Shown piece after piece: positions 10,765 through 22,058 of a DNA stretch of 64,000 nucleotides. Position numbers and translations under genes: made by a program. The number at the start of each line of letters is the position of its first letter. Positions within the stretch are counted from its first letter, which is position 1. Source of the DNA: Reticulitermes speratus (taxonomy: Eukaryota; Arthropoda; Insecta; Blattodea; Rhinotermitidae); assembly GCA_021186555.1 (NCBI GenBank), contig JAJKFL010000003.1, positions 48,881,630 to 48,945,629 on the forward strand. Direction: 5' to 3'. The notes under the pieces were generated by a model. The model was not told the DNA's origin, did no database searches, and worked only from the letters and a program-made list of their open reading frames with translations.

Positions 10765-11560
10765 AGTTTGACATTTATAATAATGATAAATATATTTTCT
10801 ACTAACAAGTCATTCAGCAAGGACATGGAAACACTTTCTGTTATTTGAGTGGAGTCTCTGTTGCTGCTTTATGTAGCCTTTACTGTGTTATATTTTAGAA
10901 GATGAAACGTTCTGTTATCTCCATTTTATTGTCCACATTTTATTAATACTTCATTAAAAACCGGTGTATGCGCAATATAATCATACAATGACTGATTTAG
11001 TCTAAGGACAGTTTCTCACCGAATATATTTTTTTAGTCTAAAAAGATCGTAAATCAAAAACAGTGGGCGCCTTCTACACCGCAGCCCCTACAGATATTCG
11101 CTGTAAGATTTGTTTCCATGTGTTGTCAATTAAGTTTAACAGACTTTGTACATTAATACAGCGCTGTTTTAAATTAGTTTTTCTGTGTAATATTTTAATA
11201 TAAAATTCGTACTTCACAAGAGCCACTCTGCTTTGCAAATACAAACCCCAGTTGATTAATTATATTCGGGGAAATAAGCGATTTTTATTCTACGAATTAA
11301 ACTAAACTTCTAAGTACACTGTGGCCAAAATGCAGGATATTTAATGTGTGGTATCTGTTGCTTCAAAATGTTATTTCATTCTCTGTGGGATTTGTGGTGA
11401 ATAATTGACTCTAGGACACGTTTCTATCCGAGTCCTTCCGTTTTGCCCGGCTGTATGTTTATACCAAAGCTGCATACTCATTCATTTATATATCACCAAC
11501 GCTATACAATCTTAGAAATTAAACACGCCTGTAAATAAATCTCCTAAAAATCAAACACCA
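10765..11560. other. No gene; decayed family A SINE piece
   Basis: Mostly unrecognised AT-rich sequence. At about 11380-11460 a body piece of family A is visible (TGTGGGATTTGTGGTGAATA, then AGGACACG and a diverged TTTTGCCC region), with no head and no tail. Confidence 0.4.
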
Positions 11561-11561
11561 C

Positions 11562-11735
11562 ATCAAGCCTCTAATGCACTCAATAAAATACATTCGTAGC
11601 TATTACAAAAAACTCTTACATGTTTCAGCACCGGGGTGCCATCATCAGGGGGCCGTATTGAAATATGTAGGGTTGTTTTATAATAGTTACGAATGTATTT
11701 TATTGAGTGCATTAGTGGCTTGATGTGGTGAGTGT
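11562..11735. mobile_element. Short inverted-repeat hammerhead element, partly decayed
   Basis: Arms of roughly 75 bp (about 11562-11640 and 11660-11735) match in reverse complement. The minus-strand motif at 11611-11653 has an intact core, and the right arm keeps only the GAAA-AUAUGUA-GGG half. Terminal motifs read TGCATTAGTGG and its complement. Confidence 0.65.
11611..11653 (-). ncRNA. Hammerhead motif with intact core, stem I broken
   Basis: Core CUGAUGA, stem II GCACC/GGUGC, GAAA, stem III ACAUGU and a GUA triplet are all present. The sequence after the triplet (AGAG) does not pair with the CCCC before the core, so stem I cannot form within this copy. Confidence 0.6.
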
Positions 11736-13175
11736 AACAAGATGCACGGTATGAATAACGTAAAGTTCTTAGAATCAAAGTTTTAAACACATTATTTGTT
11801 GCCTACTCAGAATAATCCAAATTCCATATATGTTTAGTCCTGAAAATATTTACTACTTCTTGAGGGAAATTTGAAGTAGCCGGTGGGATCTGATACTTCT
11901 TAAAGTCGGAACGTTGAATTTGCTTTCTTTCTGGCCGGTCATTGTGTTACTAACTTTGAAAGCAATATTTTCATTGTAATCCATAACCATGATATCCATA
12001 TGAAGCCGATATGTGTTCTGAATCGATAGTTTCAATGTAATTGTGTGATATATAAATACAACAAACATTTATTTTCATAAAGTGTACTTCCTTATTGCTC
12101 TAATCTCTGTTGCTCGAAATATCATATATTTGATGTGCATTTATGTAATGTCCATTTGAAATACAATAATGACGTAAAATTTATTTTAAAGGGCAGACTA
12201 GTGGTATCGTGTGCAGATGGTTAAGATCGAAATGTAATTTACCTGATTGTTTTGCGTGTTATGCTTATCATATGTTGAATCAGTTCGAGTCGAAACCTTA
12301 CAGAACAAATTATGAACTTAATATTATATCCTGTGTAATTATGTAATCGTATGTATATTGTGCAATACCTGTTGTTGAACACTGAAATAGTACACGTACT
12401 AATTTGCGGAGAAAAATATCCTATAGATTTAAAAGTAAAAGGCTAGTGACTTATCTGGCACTGACATTGAATTCCCAAGGCTGTAAGTCACAAGGTTATT
12501 AGCTTATGAAATCTTTCAAATAACACGAACAAAGTGAGTACATTAAAAAGTGGATATTACGAAGGCAACGCAGTACTTTATATTTCATGAAGAGTGACAT
12601 TAATTCCGCACACATATCTGAGGATGTGATCAGAATAAAAGCGAAAAGAATGAAATGTATTTTCAAAAAGTTATTTGCGTTTCGCAGTGAGGTGGCCACA
12701 TTATGCATTCTAGAGGAGTCTGCCTTCAGAAATATAATTCAGACAAGAGAGTCAAGCAAATGTACGACTTAGTATAGGCTACAGCCCTGTACGAAATGTA
12801 AACCAAATAAAATAAGTGCTTCCGCTGTAATTTTATTTGCAGTAGAGGAATTTATGAAGTTACTAACTTTCGACTTACAAATCCGTACATAAAAAACAAG
12901 CGTATGTTGCCTCGTGATTCAGTTGCAGTAGCAATTGTTCATACTGTACATGCTTGTACGAAAATGAAAGATCCATGTCAACACATGGCCTATACCTCTT
13001 GTGATGACTCAGGAGGTATTGGCACGGCTGCTGATACAAGTTTGCCAAGTGCCCGTTGTTAAAAAATGCTTCGCCACCAACCTTCCGTGTGCGTATCTTT
13101 CTCACCCACCTCCGCCCTCGGAGGTGCAGTGAGCTCAACAGCAGCATCCTACATTGGACTGTTTGTAGTTCATTT
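11736..13175. other. No recognised feature
   Basis: AT-rich sequence with scattered short frames on both strands. Nothing recognised. Confidence 0.35.
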
Positions 13176-13186
13176 AACCACGTTTT

Positions 13187-13420
13187 CCCCCTCCCCCTCA
13201 TGGAGCAACAGCCCTTAGTGGTCCAGGGCCACCTCATTTTCGAAGCTTCACGATCACACTCGGTAGGACTCCTCTGGACGAGGCTCAGAGACCTCTATCT
13301 GACAAAACACAACACTCACAAGAGACATTCATGCCCCCTGGCGGGATTCGAACCCTCAATCCCAGCAAGCGAGCGGCCGTAGACCCACGCCTTAGACAGA
13401 GCAGCCACTGGGATCGGCGC
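13187..13420 (-). mobile_element. SINE, family B
   Basis: Reverse complement of a SINE with a class II (Leu/Ser-like) tRNA head: the B box reads GGGATTCGAACCCTC on the plus strand and the A-box region CACTGGGATCGG. The body contains GTAGGACTCCTCTGGACGAG. An 11-bp TSD, AACCACGTTTT, lies at 13176-13186 and 13421-13431. Confidence 0.88.
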
Positions 13421-13431
13421 AACCACGTTTT

Positions 13432-14930
13432 TGGTAACTTAAAACACTCGTATCGAATAATTTACTGCAAGTAACTAATGAAATGGAAAGGATGTGAAAG
13501 AAATTCGTCACGGTAACATTTAAAGTATTATCCTGACACTAAGAAGAACTGAGGAAAACCAAGAGAAACTTCGGGCAAGACGGTAGGTGTCCCATTAAAA
13601 TTTCTGACCGGTTACTTCCCGAATACAAATTAGAAGCGTTAAACCTTGAGCCAGTTTCTCCGTAATTTTATTATCGTAAACATTCTAAGTGCTACACAAA
13701 TTCTAAGTGCTATACAAATTCTAAGTGCTATTCAAATCACGAATTAAAGTGCCAGTTTACTTCGTCCTTAACGTACTCAAATATTTCCCTCAAATTTGTT
13801 TCTCCAGACCCTTTCACTTTATAGTCTGCCCTGAAAATGTAAAAAGGCAACGTAACTTGCAAAATTAATTGTTGAGGTTTGAATATGAAAAATACGTTGG
13901 TATTAAATGGGACGCCGTTAAGAGTGGTAGAGTCGGAGGAACGTGGCTTCTTTTTCTTCACAGTAGAAGAGCGTCAGATCCCAGAAGACTGACACATGAA
14001 AATTTATTATCCTTATTTTCACGAAACGTTAGGACCCTCTCTTTGTCCTGTTATTTATGCACAGTTATTGGTCCCTCAATATTTATACACAGATATGGAT
14101 CCCTAAATCTTTGACATTTTAAAGAGAAGTCATTTGTTCAGCAGAATAATTTCATCATGTCATTATGCAAATATTCAAACATTTTCATTACGTTCCCTTT
14201 TAATGTAAAGTTTTTCACTGTCTCAACTTATCAAATAATCATTTCATGTCTCTAGTTTTAAAAAGCTGATATAATGCAAGCCTATTGCAATATGCAGGTA
14301 TCTATGCGTCATGCACCGCTATGTTTGGAATGCAGTTCCAACATTTCAAACAATTTTGGCCGTAACTGATCTCGATTTATGAATTGGAAGGATGCTCACA
14401 CACAATGGCATTCATCCGAAAACTCGATGCGAGAAAATAAGAGAAAAATTTATTTCCTCTTCTTTCTCTCAGTCCATGCACCCATTTGTCCTGTTCGTCA
14501 TTTTGTACAGGCCCTTGTAACCAGTCAGTCGATGGATGGCTTGTCTCAGTCTTAAGACAAATGACACCTCCCCTACCATTCCTTCATTGAAAACAAACTT
14601 TGGCTGAACTTCTGGATAGACTGGGATGGGCCCTAGCGTTAGGTCCGACCTTAAAGTTGCATGATTAAAGCCCAGTGATTGACACGTCCCTGCAAACAAA
14701 GGTACTATTGTCTGCAGAATGTTCGGACGACTCATGTCACCAGCACGTTTCCTTGAGGAAGTGTCGCTATTCAAACCATTCGTTATCTCACCTCGGAGTT
14801 CATTAACTAAACTAAGTCAGCAGTTGAACAGATAGTCAAAGTACGTTTTGCTAACAAATGGGGGAAAGTTGCGCCAATTTCTGAGCGACGAAACCCTACG
14901 AATAGACCGTCAAGCTGTGTTTGTACTTCA
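13432..14930. other. No gene; contains a small tandem repeat
   Basis: Apart from the 18-bp triplicate at 13682-13735 I recognise nothing. A 101-codon minus-strand frame at 14469-14774 has no motif I know. Confidence 0.35.
13682..13735. repeat. Three 18-bp tandem units
   Basis: ATTCTAAGTGCTACACAA is repeated three times with one or two changes per unit. Confidence 0.85.
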
Positions 14931-14944
14931 GCGTCATGACCGAG

Positions 14945-15485
14945 GTATCTCAGTCAGCATAGTAACTAGGCTACACGCTGGACAACCGAGGAATCATGGT
15001 TTAATTCCCTTCGGCAACGGACATATTTCTCTTAGGGCCCGCGGCGGCGCAGTTGGTTGAGGCACTGCGCTACAAGCCGAAAGGACGCGGGTTCGATTCC
15101 CGATGTTGTCACTGGAATTTTTCGTTGACATAATCCTTCCGGCTGCACTATGGCCCTGGGGATCAACTCAGCATCTAACAGAAATGAGTACCAGGAATAT
15201 TTCCTGGGTGGTAAAGGCGACCGGTGCGTAGGGCCGACAACCTTACCACATTCATGTTTTGAAATTTGGGAGCCTCAACCTCCCGGAACCCTAAGGGCCT
15301 GTCCAGGCCTGTAATTGGATTGCTTTACCTTTACCTTTACTGTTTCAAGGCCGGCTGTGTGTTCCACCAAATATCTGTCCAATGACAACATGAGCTCTAT
15401 CCTCGAAAGTACAGCGACCGGAGAGGGGGGTGTCCACCCATGTAAATTTATTGGCGGAGGTTAAGAAATACTGGAGCTATGAAAA
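14945..15485 (+). mobile_element. Old family D-like SINE split by a family C SINE
   Basis: The head at about 14945-15034 (TAACTAGGCTACACGCTGG and a TTTAATTCCC B box) matches the head at 41105. The matching body (AGTACAGCGACCGGAG, then GGAGGTTAAGAAATACTGG) resumes at about 15341-15485, directly after the inserted family C copy. The outer element is strongly diverged. Confidence 0.6.
15035..15340 (+). mobile_element. SINE, family C, full length
   Basis: Head GCGGCGGCGCAGTTGGTTGA with a B box GGTTCGATTCCC. Body contains CCAGGAATATTTCCTGG and AAAGGCGACCGGTGCG. The tail is a run of CTTTAC units. It sits inside the older D-like SINE. Confidence 0.88.
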
Positions 15486-15870
15486 AATGCAGTGCCAAAA
15501 TTTACCTTTAAATTTTTACATGAGCGCTACATTATGACGACCTGTGGAAAGGGAAATAAAAGCGTTAGTCGTGTTCTGTTTTGTTGCTGGGTAATTTGTC
15601 TGTCACGCTTCGTCATTAATACAGCCTGAGCATTATTGAGAACAAATGTCTGAGGACAGTATGTGGATACGTAAATAGGAAGCAACAGTATGATGATGTG
15701 ATGATGGATGTTACTGCCTAAGGAAATGGTAAATTATGTTATTTACCAAGCAATACTGCTCTAGTGTTCAAATAAAGAATGGTTATTTTAAAGTGACTTA
15801 TCCCGATATCCTAATTATATAAAGATCCACTAAAAATAATTCGTACATAACATATATTTGTTACTGAGAA
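15486..15870. other. No recognised feature
   Basis: Unrecognised sequence between the nested SINE and the hammerhead-like tandem pair. Confidence 0.3.
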
Positions 15871-15874
15871 CAAA

Positions 15875-15916
15875 CAGCTACATGTTTCGACTTTTAAAAA
15901 ACCCATTATCAGGCTG
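15875..15916 (-). ncRNA. Hammerhead-like motif, core variant CUGAUAA (unit 1)
   Basis: Minus strand: stem I CAGC/GCUG, core CUGAUAA, an AU-rich stem II, GAAA, ACAUGU and the triplet GUA. The conserved G of CUGANGA (position 8, taking part in catalysis) is A here, so self-cleavage is doubtful although all stems can form. Confidence 0.55.
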
Positions 15917-15980
15917 TACAAGACATATTAAATGTGACAATTTCGAGATCTTAATCTTGAATAATATTGCTTGCATTTTA

Positions 15981-16022
15981 CAGCTACATGTTTCGACTTT
16001 TAAAAAAGCCATTATCAGGCTG
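15981..16022 (-). ncRNA. Hammerhead-like motif, core variant CUGAUAA (unit 2)
   Basis: Second tandem copy with the same G-to-A core change. Stem II is better paired than in unit 1 (GGCUUUU against AAAAGUC), and stem I CAGC/GCUG is kept. Confidence 0.55.
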
Positions 16023-16185
16023 TAAAGACATATTAAGTGTGACAATTTTGAGATCTCAATCTTGAATAATATTACTTGCATTTAAGCATATTACACCTTA
16101 TTACAACTTTTGTACAGCCTAATTGTGGCTTAGTTAAAAGCCGAAAAATTTAGCTCTTAGTTCTGTATAACAAATATATGTTACG

Positions 16186-17585
16186 TTCGAAGGATATACA
16201 TTGGTTCTTTAAAGAACCGTTAGATGTCAGTAAATACTACAGCATGCGTGACGCAGATGATAAACCATAAACATTTTATTTGAACATCTGGAAACATCTT
16301 GGAAGAATTGTACGTATATAGAAGAATATTATTAAAGTGGATTTTACTAAGAAATGTGGAGGGAGGTCTTACATTTGATTGAAGTATGTTCAGTGGCGGT
16401 GACTTCTGAGCATACTGACGGATTCAACAGTTGAATTTTTTCAGTCGTGACTACCAGTTTCAGAATGCAGTCGTCTTTGCACACGGCGTGTTCAACATAA
16501 AATATGGACTCTTTAATTCTTCTGTTTCCTGTGAGGCCTATATATCAAATTTGTGCCTATATAGCAAGAATATTATCTTATTCAGTCGTTATTAATGAGG
16601 GCCATCTGTATCTGCCGCAGTAATTCCTGAACGCTTTTTTCCCAAACCACTTGAAAATTACAGACTTCGGCTGTAACCAATACAATATGCTGAAGGTGAA
16701 AATCTATTGGCAAGTGATCTCAGAATGTGATTGGCGAAAGTTAAAGCCGTGTGGAGTGTTTTGTTTTAGCAGTGATTAATTTTGGGGCGTCAAATTATAT
16801 AATTACTCAAACTAAGAACATTAAGATCCCCATATTCCTGTTAACACTGCGCATGGAACATAATCTCTTGATGAAGGTTACTGCAGAGTGGAAGTATGGT
16901 GTGGGGAATCCCTACAACGCCTTATGGACATTATTAAATTTAGCATGCAGTATCACGTATTGGAAAACGTCACAGATCGGACTGACGAGAGGCCAATGAA
17001 ATGCTTCGGCCCTTCTGTTACATACTGGTATGCGGCGGAGGGGAGGTGTAGGCGAACACGAGGATCCTGTTTGTTTATGTAATGTGCGGGGCACAAAAGT
17101 GGGGAAAAAGGGAAAGAAAAAGAGACAGAGAAAAGGAAAGACAGTAAATTAGATAAAGGATGGAAAGAAATAGGATTCATTAAAGGGCGTACTGAATGAA
17201 CATAGGACATATTTATCGAAGTCATTGACTCGGCAAATAAAGGCATAATATACACTTTATTAAGTGACGTCACATTCTCTATCTGTAGAAACGTGAAATA
17301 TGGATTTCGCAATTGTGTCAGACTCTCAAAGAATAGGGCCTGGGTCCAGAAGAAGCTAAATTTTCTTTAACTTTTCAACAGCTATTTTTCAATGCAGCAG
17401 TCATCGATTGGTATTTCTAATAGAAGCACTCTCTGTTCTCTGCGAGGCATTAAATGAATATTTATAAATAGTGTAGACCGGTTTTTAATAGTTTTCTTAG
17501 GATCGTTGAAATTTGAATCTAAATTAGTTGTTTCCAAACGAAGATCCGTTTGAGGTAAGGTGTCTTACTTAAATGTGAACCGTGG
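16186..17585. other. No recognised feature
   Basis: Unrecognised AT-rich sequence. A purine-rich stretch at about 17095-17165 is low complexity. Confidence 0.35.
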
Positions 17586-17589
17586 AGAA

Positions 17590-17740
17590 ATCCTTTGCTG
17601 AAATTTGACTGGATTCTTCCACGCAGGCTCGGTTTCAATCCCAGGCCACGATTTATGTTAGACAAAATGCCGCTGAGGCGGCTTTTATACCAGTATTTTG
17701 TTTTTCCTGTGTCAGTATCGTTCAGCTAATGCTCCATAGT
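17590..17740 (+). mobile_element. Decayed SINE, family A-like
   Basis: GGCTCGGTTTCAATCCCAGG resembles the B box and its stem. AGACAAAATGCCGCTGAGGC and TTTTTCCTGTGTCAGTATCG follow in the order of the family A body. Many differences suggest an old copy. Confidence 0.5.
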
Positions 17741-17744
17741 CATT

Positions 17745-18318
17745 TATCTATTTCCATCAGTACATAATCTTATGAAATGACAGTCTTGAAATAACCGGCG
17801 TTGAAAAACGACCCTCCACGCAGTCGGATCAACGACTCGCCTTGCGTGTAACGTGTGCATTGCGCAGTGACGTGCGTGATCAGTGAGAATGCCGTCCGCA
17901 CAGATTTACCTCATTATTTCGCAAAGGTGTTTACGTATAATTAGCATGGGACGGAGGCTGTCCCATTTTCAGTGCATAAAACGCATATCATTGACATGAA
18001 CACAAACATGTATATGTTATTAGTTTAATGCCAGGAATTTTATTTATGGCTCTTGTGATTACAAGAATTGGATATGCAATGCGAAATAGCTATATATGCC
18101 GCTTCAAAACACACATTTTCTTTTCATAAGCATTGTGAAAAAAATAGTTTCTTTTTTTCCTGTTCCTAAAGCTCATAGGTGTAAATAATCTTTATATTTT
18201 TCTGTAGGTGTTCCGAAATTTTCAGTTCCAGTGACTTGAATTCCAAGAAATATTTTGGGTTTCTCTTCACTTCCATTCTCCATATGTGTTTCAGTAATTA
18301 CGTATTTGACAATTAAAG
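17745..18318. other. No recognised feature
   Basis: Nothing recognised on either strand. Confidence 0.3.
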
Positions 18319-18329
18319 TTTTGAAATGA

Positions 18330-18583
18330 TTTTTTTATAGCATGACACCCCATGTTGGGCCAGGGCCTCCTCATTATCGAGACTTCACTATCACATTGAG
18401 CACACCACACTCCGTAGGACTCCTCTGGGCTAGTGATCAACCCGACGCATAGACCTCTACCTGACAACATATTACACTCACAAGAGACAGACATCCATGT
18501 CCGCGGCGGGATTCGAACCCACAATCCCAGAAGCGAGCTGCCGCAAACCCACTCCTTAGACCGCGCGGCCACTGGGATCGGCA
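18330..18583 (-). mobile_element. SINE, family B
   Basis: Reverse complement of family B, with GGGATTCGAACCCACAATC, CGTAGGACTCCTCTGG and the terminal CCACTGGGATCGG. A probable 11-bp TSD with one mismatch, TTTTGAAATGA at 18319 and TTTTGCAATGA at 18584, flanks it. Confidence 0.85.
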
Positions 18584-18632
18584 TTTTGCAATGACATTTG
18601 AAATATTTTTGTGGTGTGTATATTAGGTCATT

Positions 18633-18990
18633 GCGGGAGCCTGAGTAGCCCAGTGAGTAGTGAGTAGGCTGAAAGACCGATGGACCTTTATTCGATTCCC
18701 AGCAGAAGCAGTACTTTTATCTCTTCTACACAGCCTTCAGACCACACGTAGTGTCCACACAGCCTTCAGACACCGTAGTCCACACAGCCTCAGACCAACG
18801 TAGTGTCCACACAGCCTTCAGACCACACGTAGTGTCCACTCAGCCTCCTGTCCAGTTCGTGCCGGAGATTTATTTTCAAGGCAACAGTGCCCGGGACGTG
18901 AAGATGACCAGTCGCACCTCTCTAGTGACAAGCTTAAGAGCTGGTGGAGCTATACCACCATTCCCCATATGTCTTCATGGCGTGCACTGA
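18633..18990 (+). mobile_element. Decayed family D-like SINE with an internal minisatellite
   Basis: A tRNA-like head (TGAGTAGCCCAGTGAGTAG, then ATTCGATTCCCAGC) is followed by an internal tandem array and by the 3' body ending (GAGCTGGTGGAGCTATACCA, then CTTCATGGCGTGCACTGAG). The body is longer than other D copies because of the array. Confidence 0.6.
18725..18850. repeat. Minisatellite of about 28-bp units
   Basis: CACAGCCTTCAGACCACACG followed by TAGTGTC recurs about four to five times with small deletions, inside the SINE body. Confidence 0.8.
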
Positions 18991-18994
18991 GACA

Positions 18995-19650
18995 AATTTA
19001 CCTTCATTTTAGTGTAACTTTGTTGTGTTTTGACCTTTTACGGTACTAAGCAGGACAGCGCGTACAAACCGTGCTTAGTCTGTTACTTTCTGTGTGGTTT
19101 ATTCGGTAGCGCTGTCTGTCTTATTATAAGAAATTAGGCAACACGTTCTTTTGGCAGTACCAAAAACTGTTCCTGTTCTTAAAGTACAGTCGCAGGTATA
19201 ATTATTATTTTACAGTCTAAAATTGAAATTTAGAGAAAGTTGTTTAGAGACAGGCACATTAGAATTTTTGTATGTTATGAAATTATAAATTTGTCAGCTG
19301 AGTTTTACTTTTCATAAATTTAATATTAAGGCATTAGGAATTTTAGGCTAAAAAATATAAATGTTCATGAAATGCTTAACAAAACATGGGAAAAATTGAA
19401 AGTGTTGTGTTTTCTAAGATACTGAATGGAAAAAATTAACCAACACCTTTGAAGCTGAAGTTGAAACAAGATTCTGATTTTTGTATTAGCTGACCTGATC
19501 TACAAATTCCTCAACTTTCACGGAACCCGAAATTCCCCACCAGCCATTGAGAAAAATAATGCTTCGCATCCCAGAACACAGTGACCTCTACAAAGGATTC
19601 TTGTTCCGTCAAACTTCCCAAGCAGAATGTCTAAAATTACTAACCCCCTT
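18995..19650. other. No recognised feature
   Basis: AT-rich. At 19540-19640 the GC content rises and short frames occur, but no family could be named. Confidence 0.3.
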
Positions 19651-19654
19651 GAAA

Positions 19655-19790
19655 TCTTGATCTTCTGGGTAATTACACGGCGTCGTGTGGTAATTATTTA
19701 CCGACGTTTCGGGACAACGTGTCGGTCCCATCTTCACGGGTCAAGATTCCTAGTAGGAAAGAAATCCTGTTGATAAAGAAACTGGACAGC
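19655..19790 (-). mobile_element. Terminal piece of a fold-back element with a hammerhead-like motif
   Basis: Minus strand: GUGAAGA, stem II GGGAC/GUCCC, GAAACGUCGGUAAAU. The same module is seen at 22059-22249 and 52105-52295. Next to the core an extra nucleotide separates the C from UGAAGA, so it does not match the hammerhead consensus exactly. Confidence 0.5.
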
Positions 19791-19794
19791 ATAA

Positions 19795-20705
19795 CCCCCT
19801 TAACTGTGACATGTGCTCCGTCCACCCCCATCGTCATAAGTTTATATATACATTTTTTCAAATTATAGTCGTAGGTTAAACACGTTCATCGGATATGTTG
19901 TGACTCTTTCTTAAAGCTGCAAGATTAAGACACTGTCACACACAAAATTTGAAACACAGATGAGCAACTTGGAAGACAAAACCACCGTGGGAATCCCCGA
20001 GTAGAACTACGACTGGTCCGTAATCCACCACAAACAAGAAGACGGTATAACAGCCACAGGAAACCAACCGAGCAAGTCTCTCGTTATGCGAACACAACAT
20101 AGAATCTGCGTCCTCAGTTTTGCACAAAAGTTCGCCTGTATTAAATCTTACGTACACACAAAACGGCGCATGTTATTAAGCATTGTCAGCGTATTAACGT
20201 TAATACCTCATACTGCTAGAAGGTAAACAAAAAAAACAGCATTTTCAGTAAAATGCTGTATAAGCTTCTAAGTCAATTCCACAGTTTGTGTCAATGGGAA
20301 AAAATTGCTGCGTTAGTGTCTGTCTTATCCTCATATGAATACAAATAATGAAGTTGTGAAGCAGATGAGACAGTTGGTTTAGTTTACACAGCTTTCTGTG
20401 TGCCATCTGAAATGCGTGAAATGATAGGGCTTCAAATATTGCAGTAAACATTTTGCACTGCGTGTTCCTGTTATCTCTCTTTAATTTATGTAGTAAATGG
20501 ATCTTATTAACGAAATTTGCATGCCCTATGCCAGACACATAGGTTAGAAATATTGGGCACTAGTATCTTACTGCTTACTAACAATTACAGTTGCTTGTTC
20601 CTTATCAATAGTAAACACATTACCGTATAAAGAAGCCAGTCTAATAAGCAATGTTTAGGTGCTTTTCGAAACTAATTTAGTTCACCGCCCAGTAATTTCT
20701 TCATC
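19795..20705. other. No recognised feature
   Basis: AT-rich; a 97-codon minus-strand frame at 20245-20538 has no motif I recognise. Confidence 0.3.
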
Positions 20706-20778
20706 ATTTCACAACACTTAGACCAACAAAATGCACAATACTGTTCCTTAGATATTTATATTATAATAACACATTTAA

Positions 20779-20823
20779 CACTCCTACATGTTTCGATCCC
20801 CAAGGGATTATCATCAGGGAATC
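20779..20823 (-). ncRNA. Hammerhead ribozyme motif (left arm)
   Basis: Minus strand: stem I AUUCC, core CUGAUGA, stem II AUCCC/GGGAU, GAAA, stem III ACAUGU, cleavage triplet GUA, then GGAGU closing stem I through one G-U pair. The consensus core is complete. Confidence 0.8.
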
Positions 20824-20890
20824 AAATCAAAGAAACACCACACACAAACAAACTAGCTAGAATTTGTTTGTGCTGTGTTACTTTGATTTG

Positions 20891-20935
20891 ATTCCCTGAT
20901 GGTAATCGCTTGTGGATCGAAACATGTAGGAATAT
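20891..20935 (+). ncRNA. Hammerhead motif, core variant CUGAUGG (right arm)
   Basis: Same layout as the left arm. Stem I here is a perfect AUUCC/GGAAU, but the core reads CUGAUGG, losing the last conserved A, and stem II pairs less well. Cleavage is therefore doubtful in this copy. Confidence 0.6.
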
Positions 20936-21005
20936 TCAGTGTGATATTATAATATAAATATCTAAGGAACAATATTGTGCATTTTGTTGGTCTGAGTGTT
21001 GTGAA

Positions 21006-21245
21006 CTGGTTATGGACAGTGCACGGTGTGAACAGTATGAAGTTTAATTGCAACATATCTCTCTGCCCTTCTGTTCGTCCGCAGTACCCAAATGAGAAAG
21101 TTAATTATTCCGCGCTCTTAATATGCAGGAGTTTAGAATACATAAGTGACACTCAGAATATGTATGCAATTTGGTGGTTCTCTGTGATAGAACATAATCA
21201 ACAGATTTCGATAAATCTCAGTGTGATGTAGTAAACTCCTTCACT
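21006..21245. other. No recognised feature
   Basis: Short AT-rich gap; nothing recognised. Confidence 0.3.
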
Positions 21246-21254
21246 TTTTTCGTT

Positions 21255-21540
21255 CTCTTTTTTACATGGTGAAGGGCCCCGCAGCAGATGCTACGGACGC
21301 ACCACAGCCTTAAGGCTTTTTGTGCAACCCTGTGATGAAGATGAGCAGTTTTTTTACCAAGTTTTACAAGTAATGGAGCACCAGTGGAATGAAATTGACA
21401 GGGGAAAACCGACAACTCGGAGAAAAACCTGTCCCAGTACCACTTTGTCCACCACAAACTCCACATGGACTGACCCGGGATCGAACCCGGGCCTCCGCAG
21501 TGAGAGGCCGGCGACTAACCGCCTGAGCCATGGCACGGCC
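21255..21540 (-). mobile_element. SINE, family A
   Basis: Reverse complement of family A, close to full length: GGGCCCCGCAGCAGATGCTA at one end and GAGCCATGGCACGGCC at the other, with a GATCGAACCCGG B box. A 9-bp TSD, TTTTTCGTT, lies at 21246-21254 and 21541-21549. Confidence 0.9.
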
Positions 21541-21549
21541 TTTTTCGTT

Positions 21550-22058
21550 TAGTTTAGTTTATTTTGTGGTGCACTGTACGAGTACACAAAGCCTATTTGA
21601 ACATCTACATATTGCGTTGTGACTTTCCCACATACTTTTCTCACAATTCGTGTTACTGACATCATACGAGTATTCCTTGTGCAATATTCGTTCATTTTGT
21701 TTTTCACTTAAAGAGCCACTTTACCTACGTACGTAATTAACACACTCCGTGTATTATTAGAGGCCTTTCTCATTCTGAGAAAAACTGTAAAACAAATTAG
21801 CGTATAATGTTATAAGAAAAACGGGACGAAAAAGATGAAAGATTTTATAATTTTATTTTTCAAAAGTGTTCTGAGCCAGATATTAGAATTAATTCACTAG
21901 GTAATTTGTAATTTATATGTGATAACAGCATAACCTACTTTAATTGACTGTTGACAAATGCAGCATGACATTGTAACTGTTTTACACTTCAATAGTTTGA
22001 TAACTTCACGGCTGTACTTCGAGAAATTGTCGAATAAATTCACTACAGTGGACAATAT
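21550..22058. other. No recognised feature
   Basis: AT-rich, nothing recognised. Confidence 0.3.

Larger units (their letters stand above)
15838..16185. mobile_element. Hammerhead-like element: 106-bp tandem dimer plus an inverted, decayed copy
   Basis: Two direct copies of a 106-bp unit start at 15875 and 15981. Outside them, TAACATATATTTGTTA (about 15848) returns inverted at about 16168, with a decayed motif next to it (GGCTTAGTTAAAAGCC then GAAAAA). The terminal part differs from the TGCAT...GTTGG group. Confidence 0.6.
20709..21005. mobile_element. Inverted-repeat element with two hammerhead motifs
   Basis: Arms from 20709 to about 20850 and from about 20865 to 21005 are reverse complements, with more differences than the elements at 5.6 and 10.3 kb. 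Each arm holds one motif pointing outward. Terminal sequence CCAACAAAATGCACAATA and its complement match the shared end motif. Confidence 0.75.
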
